64,000 bases of DNA from Bradyrhizobium canariense (lineage in GTDB: Bacteria; Pseudomonadota; Alphaproteobacteria; Rhizobiales; Xanthobacteraceae): positions 186,001 to 250,000 of the forward strand of contig NZ_VSST01000037.1 in NCBI RefSeq assembly GCF_019402665.1, given 5' to 3'. Numbering within the stretch: position 1 is the stretch's first letter; each line of letters begins with the position of its first letter. Position numbers and translations under genes: made by a program. The notes under the pieces were generated by a model. The model did not search any database, had not been told where the DNA came from, and saw only the letters and a list, made by a program, of their open reading frames with translations. This document shows positions 58,056 through 64,000 of this stretch, piece after piece.

Positions 58056-59375
58056 ATGAGCACCGATGCCGTCGCCGTTATCGGCTTCGTTTCCCTGTTC
58101 GCCCTGATGCTGCTGCGCGTGCCGGTCGGCATGGCCATGGGCCTCGTCGGCGTCTCCGGCTTCTCCTATCTCGTCGGCGCCACGCCGGCGCTGAAGCTGG
58201 TCGGCCAGACCTCCATGCGCACGGTGACCGACTACACCTTCGGCGTCATTCCGATGTTTCTGCTGATGGGCTCCTTCGTCAGCAATTCCGGCATGAGCCG
58301 CGAGCTATTCCGCGCCGCCAACGGCTTTGTCGGCCATTTGCGCGGCGGGCTCGGCATCGCCACCGTCGGTGCCTGCGGCGGCTTTGCCGCGATCTGCGGC
58401 TCCTCGGTCGCGACCGCAGCGACCTTCTCGGCGGTCGCTTACCCCGAGATGCGCCGTTTCGGCTACCCGCAGTCGTTTGCCACCGGCGTGATCGCGGCCG
58501 GCGGCACACTGGGCGCGATGCTGCCGCCCTCCACCGTGCTCGCCGTCTACGGCATCATCACCGAGCAGGACATCGGCAAGCTGTTCATCGCCGGCATCAT
58601 CCCGGGCATTCTGGCGATGACCATGTACATGATCACGATCTTCCTGATCGGCTATTTCCGGCCGGACTTTCTGCCCAAGGGCAAGGTGCTGCCATGGCGC
58701 GAGCGCTTCGCCGGCCTGAAGGACATCTGGGCGCCGGTGCTGCTGTTCGTGTTCGTGATCGGCGGCCTTTACGGTCTGCCCTATTTGCCGCGCTTCGCGC
58801 CGACCGAAGCCGGCGGCGTCGGCGCTGCCGGCGCCTTCATCATCGGCGTGGCGACGGGCCGCCTCGACCGCGAGAAAATTCTGGCGTCGCTGCTGCAGGC
58901 GACGCGCACGGCGGCCGCCGTGTTCACCGTGCTGATCGGCGCCTTGATCTTCGGCTATTTCCTCACGGTGACGCAGACCCCGCAGAAGGTGACGGAATTC
59001 CTCACCGGCCTTGGCCTCGGCCCCTACGGCGTGCTGGCGCTGATCATGGTGATGTATCTCGTGCTCGGCTGCCTGATGGACGCCATGGCGATGATCATCC
59101 TCACCGTGCCGATCATTTTCCCCGTGATCATGCATCTCGGCTTCGACCCGATCTGGTTCGGCGTCATCATCGTCATGACGGTCGAGCTCGGCCTGATTCA
59201 CCCGCCGGTGGGCATGAACGTCTTCGTCATCAAGAGCGTGGTGAAGGACGTTTCCTTCTCCACCATCTTCAAGGGGGTAATTCCGTTCGTGGCGACAGAC
59301 CTCGTGCGCCTCGTGATCCTGATCGCCTTCCCGCTGCTGGCGACATGGCTGCCGACGCGGATGATGGCGCATTGA
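58056..59375 (+). CDS. TRAP transporter large permease (DctM family)
   Basis: A 439-residue sodium-coupled transporter subunit with about 12 helices. Conserved stretches: PVGMAMGLVGVSGF, GVIPMFLLMGSFVSNSG, ICGSSVATAATFSAVAYPEM, GGTLGAMLPPSTVLAVYG and GLIHPPVGMNVFVI. It is the transport pore of the TRAP system and uses an ion gradient, not ATP. Confidence 0.94.
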   Translation: MSTDAVAVIGFVSLFALMLLRVPVGMAMGLVGVSGFSYLVGATPALKLVGQTSMRTVTDYTFGVIPMFLLMGSFVSNSGMSRELFRAANGFVGHLRGGLGIATVGACGGFAAICGSSVATAATFSAVAYPEMRRFGYPQSFATGVIAAGGTLGAMLPPSTVLAVYGIITEQDIGKLFIAGIIPGILAMTMYMITIFLIGYFRPDFLPKGKVLPWRERFAGLKDIWAPVLLFVFVIGGLYGLPYLPRFAPTEAGGVGAAGAFIIGVATGRLDREKILASLLQATRTAAAVFTVLIGALIFGYFLTVTQTPQKVTEFLTGLGLGPYGVLALIMVMYLVLGCLMDAMAMIILTVPIIFPVIMHLGFDPIWFGVIIVMTVELGLIHPPVGMNVFVIKSVVKDVSFSTIFKGVIPFVATDLVRLVILIAFPLLATWLPTRMMAH

Positions 59376-59387
59376 GGAGGCGAAGCG

Positions 59388-59849
59388 ATGACCACGCCGG
59401 CGCTCGAAACCAGATACGTCTTCACCGTCACTGCACGTATCGGCGACGTCGTCACCGCCGGCGAGACCGGCATCGGCGTTCGCCGCATCATCCCGATCAT
59501 CGGCGGCGAGGTCTCGGGCGCGATCACCGGCAAGGTGCTGCCGTTCGGCGCCGACTTCCAGACCATCCGCCCCAACGAGCTGATTGATCTCGAAGCGAAG
59601 TACGCTTTCCAAACCAACGACGGCGCCATCGTCTATGTCGAGAACAAGGGCATGCGCTTCGGCCCGGTCGAGCTGTTACAAAAGCTCAAGCGCGGCGAGC
59701 CGGTGGATCCTAAACTGATCTATTTCCGCACCGTGCCGAAGTTCGAGACCGGGCATGAGAAGTACCGCTGGCTGATGCAGCACATTTTTGTCGGTTCAGC
59801 GGCGCGGCATGCGGACCGCGTCGTGATCGACGTGCATCAGGTGATGTGA
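59388..59849 (+). CDS. DUF3237 family protein
   Basis: A 153-residue protein. The pattern TRYVFTVTARIGDVV...GIGVRRIIPIIGGEVSG...GKVLPFGADFQTIRP...AIVYVENKGMRFGP is what I know as DUF3237, a small beta-barrel family of unknown function often found in aromatic-degradation loci. It starts 12 bases after the large permease with AGGAGG ahead, so is the last gene of the TRAP operon. No signal peptide; cytosolic. Confidence 0.85.
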   Translation: MTTPALETRYVFTVTARIGDVVTAGETGIGVRRIIPIIGGEVSGAITGKVLPFGADFQTIRPNELIDLEAKYAFQTNDGAIVYVENKGMRFGPVELLQKLKRGEPVDPKLIYFRTVPKFETGHEKYRWLMQHIFVGSAARHADRVVIDVHQVM

Positions 59850-59883
59850 ACGCGTGGCGCCGCACCAAGGGCCGGCTGGTCCA

Positions 59884-59917
59884 TTGACATTGCCACTTAT
59901 GTAGCGTATACGCTACA
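59884..59917 (+). promoter_or_regulatory. Promoter with perfect 18-bp operator for the toxin-antitoxin locus
   Basis: TTGACA (59884-59889), a 17-base spacer and TATACG (59907-59912) make a strong sigma-70-like promoter. The -10 box lies inside TGTAGCGTATACGCTACA (59900-59917), a perfect palindrome. Expected transcription start falls at about 59918-59920, essentially on the toxin ATG at 59919. Autorepression by the antitoxin would be typical. Confidence 0.75.
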
Positions 59918-59918
59918 A

Positions 59919-60215
59919 ATGCCGACGATCAAGAGAACCGACGAATTCTCTGACTGGCTTAGAAACCTGCGAGACCGGAGAGCGAAGGCAAAAATCCTGG
60001 CCCGGATCGATCGGCTGGCGCTCGGCAATCCCGGAGACGTTGCTCCGGTCGGAAGCGGCATCAGCGAAATGAGAGTTCACGAGGGCGCTGGATACCGGAT
60101 CTACTACGTTGCCTGAGGCGAGGAGATCATCATTCTTCTTTGCGGTGGCGATAAAGGCTCTCAGCCAGGGGACATAGCGTTGGCAAAGAAGATCGCGAGC
60201 GAATTGGAGGTCTGA
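59919..60215 (+). pseudogene. HigB/RelE-type toxin gene broken by an in-frame TGA
   Basis: The frame encodes MPTIKRTDEFSDWLRNLRDR and continues to YRIYYVA, where TGA at 60114-60116 (codon 66) stops it. Beyond it the same frame runs on without further stops to 60215, giving GEEIIILLCGGDKGSQPGDI and a helical tail, which is exactly the rest of this family (usual length about 95-100 residues, conserved LLCGGDK). A C-to-T change of CGA (Arg) to TGA would explain it. Unless read through, the toxin lacks its C-terminal catalytic strand and should be inactive. The antitoxin gene begins 3 bases after the natural stop. Confidence 0.88.
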
Positions 60216-60218
60216 GCA

Positions 60219-60518
60219 ATGGCAAAAGTGAAATCCTTTGATACTGCGGAGTACCTCGACAGTCCGGAGATGGTTGCGGCCTATCTCACCGAAGCCTTTG
60301 AATCCGACGATCCGTCCGCAATAACGATGGCAATCGGCGCCGTAGCGCGCTCTCAGGGCATGGGCGCCATTGCCGAAAAAGCCGGTCTATCCCGTGAGAA
60401 CTTGTATCGCTCGCTTGGCGGCGAGGCCAAACCCGAATTCGGCACTGTGATAAAGGTTCTCCACGCCATGGGTATCAATCTTGTGGCGCAACCCCAAAGC
60501 GGAACCAAGGCGGCGTAG
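60219..60518 (+). CDS. HigA-like antitoxin (addiction module antidote protein)
   Basis: A 99-residue DNA-binding protein. SFDTAEYLDSPEMVAAYLTEAF at the N-terminus and the helix-turn-helix GMGAIAEKAGLSRENLYRSLGG (about residues 47-68) match the antidote proteins paired with the HigB-type killer proteins. A GGAGG lies 9 bases before the ATG. It is intact while its toxin is broken. It probably still represses the upstream promoter through the 18-bp palindrome. Confidence 0.9.
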   Translation: MAKVKSFDTAEYLDSPEMVAAYLTEAFESDDPSAITMAIGAVARSQGMGAIAEKAGLSRENLYRSLGGEAKPEFGTVIKVLHAMGINLVAQPQSGTKAA

Positions 60519-60665
60519 CGGCCGGATAGCATCGGCGTCGGTGATATTCATCCCAATCTTGCGCATCGGGCATTCGGGTACGGGCTCTGTACCCGGACTG
60601 TCGTCCCATTTCCGGACGATGCATCGGCTTCCCCGCTGCCAGCCGTATTGACTCCCCCTGAATTC

Positions 60666-60680
60666 GTTATACAACATAAC
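60666..60680. promoter_or_regulatory. Interrupted dyad before the crotonase gene
   Basis: GTTAT-ACAAC-ATAAC, 5-base arms with a 5-base centre, 20 bases ahead of the start. It could be an operator near the promoter of the three-gene ferulate-type operon. Confidence 0.35.
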
Positions 60681-60699
60681 TATTCTGACAAGGACGCAA

Positions 60700-61509
60700 A
60701 TGACACAGGGAAACGCCGAGACCGCCGACGCGGGCGCCTCCGGGCTTTTGAAGATCGAGCGGGCGGACCGGGTTTTGACCGTCGGCCTCAATCGGCCGGC
60801 CAAGCGCAATGCGCTCAACGACGGCATCATCCTGGAAATCGGCGAGTGTTTTGCGTCCCTTCCCGAGGATATCGGCGCGGTCGTCATCCACGGCATCGGC
60901 GACCATTTTTCCAGCGGTCTCGACCTCTCCGAACTGACCGACCATGATGCCACCGGCGGCCTTCTCCATTCCCAGATGTGGCACCGGGTGTTCGACCGCA
61001 TCCAGTACAGCCGCGTGCCCGTGATCGCGGCGCTCAGGGGCGCCGTGATCGGCGGCGGGCTGGAGCTCGCCTGCGCGGCGCATATCCGTGTCGCCGAACC
61101 GTCGACCTATTTCGCGCTGCCGGAGGGACAGCGCGGCATCTTCGTCGGTGGCGGCGGTTCGGTGCGCCTGCCGCGCCTGATCGGCGTCGCCAGGATGATG
61201 GACATGATGCTGACCGGCCGCGTCTATTCCGCGACCGAAGGCACCTCCTACGGCTTTGCGCAATATGTCACGGAAGCCGGCAACGGCCTCGGCAAGGCGA
61301 TGGAGCTTGCGACCAAGGTCGCCTCCAACGCGCCGCTGACCAACTTCGCCGTGCTCCAGGCGCTGCCGATGATCGCGGAAGCCAATCCGCAGACCGGCCT
61401 GTTGATGGAATCGCTGATGGCGACGGTGGCGCAGAGCGACAAGGAAGCCAAGCGCAGGATCCGCGAATTCCTCGAGCACAAGACCGCAAAGGTGAAGCCG
61501 AAATCATGA
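60700..61509 (+). CDS. Crotonase (enoyl-CoA hydratase/isomerase) family protein
   Basis: A 269-residue protein. The oxyanion-hole region is DHFSSGLDLSEL and GAVIGGGLELACAAH. Both acid-base Glu of hydratases are kept, Glu122 (GGGLELA) and Glu142 (LPEGQRG), 20 apart as in crotonase. It starts the operon; its stop overlaps the ligase ATG (ATGA). With a feruloyl-CoA synthase-like ligase next, it probably hydrates hydroxycinnamoyl-CoA; whether it also acts as a lyase cannot be told. Confidence 0.87.
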   Translation: MTQGNAETADAGASGLLKIERADRVLTVGLNRPAKRNALNDGIILEIGECFASLPEDIGAVVIHGIGDHFSSGLDLSELTDHDATGGLLHSQMWHRVFDRIQYSRVPVIAALRGAVIGGGLELACAAHIRVAEPSTYFALPEGQRGIFVGGGGSVRLPRLIGVARMMDMMLTGRVYSATEGTSYGFAQYVTEAGNGLGKAMELATKVASNAPLTNFAVLQALPMIAEANPQTGLLMESLMATVAQSDKEAKRRIREFLEHKTAKVKPKS

Positions 61510-63389
61510 GCGCGCAGCCGTCCTCTTCCAGCATGGAGCGCGGCGCGAGCACTTCCCCGCTGCGGCCCATTTCATTCGGCGATCCCGTCGTGAATATCGA
61601 GCGGCGCGACGACGGCACGATTTACCTGCGGCCCAAACAGCCGCTCGGAGACTATCCGGCCCGCATCACCGACCGCCTGCATCACTGGGCGAATACGACG
61701 CCGGATCGGGTCTTCATGGCCGAGCGCGAAGGCGGCCGCGGCTGGCGCAAGATCAGTTACACCGAGCTGCTCGCCGCGAGCCGGCACATCGCCTCAGGGC
61801 TCATTGCGCGCGGGCTGTCGGCGGAGCGGCCGGTCGTCATCCTCTCCGGCAATTCGATCGACCATGCATTGCTGGCGTTCGGCGCGTTCTATGCCGGCAT
61901 TCCGTTCTGCCCGGTGTCGCCGGCCTATTCGTTGGTTTCGAAGGATTACGGCAAGCTCTCCTACCTGATGAAGCTCCTGACGCCCGGCCTCGTCTTCGCC
62001 GAGGACGCCGACAAGTTCGCCGACGCGCTCGCGGCCAACGTCTCGCTCGGCACCGAAATCGCCGCGTCCTACGGCCACGTGCCGGGCCGCGACGTCACCT
62101 CGCTCGCCGACCTCATGGCAACCCCGATCCGCGGCGATCTGGACGAAGTCCACGGCAAGATCGGTCCCGACACCATCGCGAAATTCCTGCTGACCTCGGG
62201 CTCGACCGGCAACCCCAAGGCGGTCATCAACACCCAGCGCATGATCTGCGCCAACCAGGTGATGCTGCGCGAGACGCTCGCCTTCCTCAAGGACGAGCCG
62301 CCCGTCATCATCGACTGGCTGCCCTGGAATCACACTTTTGGCGGCAACCACAATATCGGGCTGACGCTCTACAATGGCGGCTCGATGTATCTCGATGCCG
62401 GCAAGCCGGTGCCTGGAGGCATCGACGAAACCGTGCGCAATCTCCAGGAGATTTCGCCGACAGTCTATTTCAACGTCCCCAAGGGATACGAGTCGCTGCT
62501 TCCTTATCTGCGCGACGACCAGGGCCTGCGCGCGAAATTCTTCGACCGGCTGCACGCGATGTTCTTCTCGGGCGCGGCGCTGTCGCCGTTCGTCTGGAAC
62601 AGCCTCGACGAGCTCGCGGTCAAGGAAAAAGGCTACCGCGTGCCGATGCTGACCGGCCTCGGTGCAACCGAGACCGCGCCGTTCTTCATGTCGGTCAACC
62701 CGCGCACCAGCCGCTCCGGTCATGTCGGGCTTCCCGTATCCGGCAACGACGCCAAGCTGGTGCCGAACAACGGCAAGATGGAAGTTCGTTGCAAGGGACC
62801 GAACGTGATGCCCGGCTACTGGCGCCAGCCCGACATCACCGCGAATTCGTTCGACAAAGAAGGCTTCTACAAGCTCGGCGATGCGCTCAAGCCTGTCGAT
62901 CCCGACGATCTCAACGCCGGCTTCGATTTCGACGGCCGCATCGGTGAGGATTTCAAGCTCGGCAGCGGCACCTGGGTCAGCGTCGGCCCGTTGCGCGCGC
63001 GCTTCGTTGCGGCCTGCGCACCGCTGGTGCGCGACGTCGTCATCGCCGGCATCAACCGTGACGAGGTTTCCGCGCTCGTCGTACTCGATCTCGACGGCTG
63101 CCGGCTGATCAACCCGACGCTGCCGACCGACGATCTCGTCGTCGCGACCCGCGACCGGCTGGTGCGCGAGGCATTTCGCGAACGGCTGACCCGCTTTCTC
63201 GGCGCGGCCACGGGATCCTCGACGCGGATCACGCGCGCGATCCTCATGGACACGCCGCTCTCGATCGACAAGGGCGAAGTCACCGACAAGGGGTCCATCA
63301 ACCAGCGCGCGGTGCTCGAGCATCGCAGCCTGCTGATCGAGGAGCTCTACGCTGCCAATCCATCGGACCGTGTGATATCGGTCGGCTAA
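61506..63389 (+). CDS. Feruloyl-CoA synthase-like acid-CoA ligase
   Basis: A 627-residue adenylate-forming enzyme. The phosphate loop is LTSGSTGNPKAVINT (TSGSTGNPK at 230-238); FIIDWLPWNHTFGG-like segment (VIIDWLPWNHTFGGNHN), GLGATETAPFF, and the C-terminal TRITRAILMDTPLSIDKGEVTDKG with the catalytic Lys. Length and the WLPWNHTFGG segment match the feruloyl-CoA synthase group and not the shorter 4-coumarate ligases. ATG 61506 overlaps the previous stop. The frame stays open upstream to 60978, but that part overlaps the crotonase gene and is not real. Confidence 0.88.
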   Translation: MSAQPSSSSMERGASTSPLRPISFGDPVVNIERRDDGTIYLRPKQPLGDYPARITDRLHHWANTTPDRVFMAEREGGRGWRKISYTELLAASRHIASGLIARGLSAERPVVILSGNSIDHALLAFGAFYAGIPFCPVSPAYSLVSKDYGKLSYLMKLLTPGLVFAEDADKFADALAANVSLGTEIAASYGHVPGRDVTSLADLMATPIRGDLDEVHGKIGPDTIAKFLLTSGSTGNPKAVINTQRMICANQVMLRETLAFLKDEPPVIIDWLPWNHTFGGNHNIGLTLYNGGSMYLDAGKPVPGGIDETVRNLQEISPTVYFNVPKGYESLLPYLRDDQGLRAKFFDRLHAMFFSGAALSPFVWNSLDELAVKEKGYRVPMLTGLGATETAPFFMSVNPRTSRSGHVGLPVSGNDAKLVPNNGKMEVRCKGPNVMPGYWRQPDITANSFDKEGFYKLGDALKPVDPDDLNAGFDFDGRIGEDFKLGSGTWVSVGPLRARFVAACAPLVRDVVIAGINRDEVSALVVLDLDGCRLINPTLPTDDLVVATRDRLVREAFRERLTRFLGAATGSSTRITRAILMDTPLSIDKGEVTDKGSINQRAVLEHRSLLIEELYAANPSDRVISVG

Positions 63390-63415
63390 GAAAACATCGC
63401 TACAGGGAGAACGCC

Positions 63416-64000
63416 ATGTTGTTGAAGGATCAGGCAGTCATCGTCACCGGCGGCGCATCGGGACTGGGCGCGGCGACCGCGCGTAAGCTGGCGGCGCAGG
63501 GCGCCCGGGTGGCGGTGTGCGACCTCAATGCCAAGCTCGCGGAAACCGTGGCCGCCGAGATCAAGGGCGTCGCGGTGACCTGCGATGTTTCCGATGCGGC
63601 CTCCGCGGAAGCTGCGATCGCCCAGGCGACCAAGGCCCATGGACCCGCGCGCGTGCTGGTCAATTGCGCCGGCATCGGCGTTGCCAAGCGCGTCGTCGGC
63701 CGCGACGGCCCGATGGCGCTCGCGGATTTCGACAAGGTGATCAAGGTCAACCTGATCGGCACCTTCAACATGCTTCGCCTTGCCGCGAACGAGATGTCCA
63801 AGCTCGAGCCGCAGGCAACCGGCGAGCGCGGCGTCATCATCAACACGGCGTCGGTTGCCGCTTATGACGGCCAGATCGGGCAATCGGCCTATTCGGCATC
63901 GAAGGGCGGCATTGTCGGCATGACGCTGCCGATCGCGCGCGAGCTGGCGCAGTTCGGCGTCCGCGTGCTGACGATCGCGCCCGGCCTGTTCCTCACGCCG
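63416..64000 (+). CDS. SDR family 3-hydroxyacyl-CoA dehydrogenase-like protein (3' end outside window)
   Basis: The first 195 residues of a short-chain dehydrogenase: TGGASGLGAATARKL (cofactor), CDVSDAASAEAA, NCAGIGVAKRVVGRDGP, INTASVAAYDGQIGQSAYSASKGGIVG (Ser, Tyr, Lys triad) and TIAPGLFLTP at the cut. The GPM-insertion and overall layout resemble human HSD10-type 3-hydroxyacyl-CoA dehydrogenases. ATG 63416 follows CAGGGAGAACGCC. It follows the ligase by 26 bases in the same operon and would oxidise the 3-hydroxyacyl-CoA made by the crotonase. Confidence 0.88.
   Translation, partial: MLLKDQAVIVTGGASGLGAATARKLAAQGARVAVCDLNAKLAETVAAEIKGVAVTCDVSDAASAEAAIAQATKAHGPARVLVNCAGIGVAKRVVGRDGPMALADFDKVIKVNLIGTFNMLRLAANEMSKLEPQATGERGVIINTASVAAYDGQIGQSAYSASKGGIVGMTLPIARELAQFGVRVLTIAPGLFLTP

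Noticed and set aside
59919..60116. Genuine 65-residue short toxin gene
   Set aside because: Family-like sequence continues in the same frame past the TGA to 60215 and the antitoxin is spaced from that later stop, so a nonsense mutation is the better reading.
60978..61505. Upstream extension of the CoA-ligase frame to 803 codons
   Set aside because: The extra part lies inside the crotonase gene in another frame and is Arg-rich nonsense; the ATGA overlap at 61506 marks the true start.

Overview
The window reads as chromosomal DNA of an alphaproteobacterium, most likely Bradyrhizobium or a close relative such as Rhodopseudomonas. It is GC-rich with densely packed operons. It carries a CycM-type membrane cytochrome c, a gene set in the order of the dicarboxylate-degrading pim operon of Rhodopseudomonas palustris, two branched-chain-amino-acid-type (liv) ABC clusters, and many short palindromic intergenic repeats. 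The genus call is inference from gene content. I see no rRNA, tRNA, CRISPR array, insertion sequence or prophage.

Region by region. 1-9.2 kb: the 3' end of an M17 aminopeptidase gene overlaps an NlpC/P60 endopeptidase gene, facing a five-gene Yej-type oligopeptide ABC operon with two tandem Tat-exported binding proteins. 9.2-12.6 kb: cycM, divergent kdsB and pheA, and a luciferase-like oxidoreductase. 12.6-17.8 kb: the methionine/folate pair metF-metH, preceded by an AT-rich region with a perfect 20-bp palindrome. 17.8-24.7 kb: small and hypothetical genes (a 43-residue Cys-rich secreted peptide, a membrane-anchored protein, DUF3592 and DUF6636 proteins, a GST, a GNAT) and glpK, separated by repeats. 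24.7-27.0 kb: an MBOAT O-acyltransferase with an SGNH-like partner. 27.0-36.7 kb: a complete beta-oxidation operon on the minus strand (pimF-A-B-C-D plus an SDR) divergent from an IclR regulator, with a 19-bp operator-like palindrome between them.

36.8-44.3 kb: livGFHM followed by three tandem paralogous periplasmic binding proteins, each followed by its own terminator. 44.5-48.1 kb: a glycerate-2-kinase-family gene and a PAS-PAS-GGDEF-EAL protein. 48.1-52.4 kb: a MarR regulator divergent from a second liv-type cluster that has a fused permease-ATPase and no binding protein. 52.6-54.7 kb: a PNPOx-like flavoprotein, a divergent LysR regulator and a hotdog thioesterase. 54.9-59.8 kb: pobA divergent from a TRAP transporter operon ending in a DUF3237 gene. 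59.9-60.5 kb: a toxin-antitoxin locus whose toxin is cut by an in-frame TGA while the antitoxin is intact. 60.7-64 kb: crotonase, feruloyl-CoA-synthase-like ligase and an SDR that runs off the window.

How the genes may work together: much of the right half looks like an uptake and catabolism zone for organic and aromatic acids. The 54-64 kb stretch can be read as a hydroxycinnamate to 4-hydroxybenzoate to protocatechuate route: TRAP uptake, CoA ligase, hydratase, SDR, thioesterase and PobA. The 27-44 kb stretch pairs dicarboxyl-CoA beta-oxidation with a liv-type importer. These substrate assignments are inference. No obviously new multi-gene system stands out. The best leads are the broken toxin with a leaderless-type promoter, the tiny Cys-rich peptide overlapping a membrane-protein gene, and several near-perfect palindromes next to regulators.
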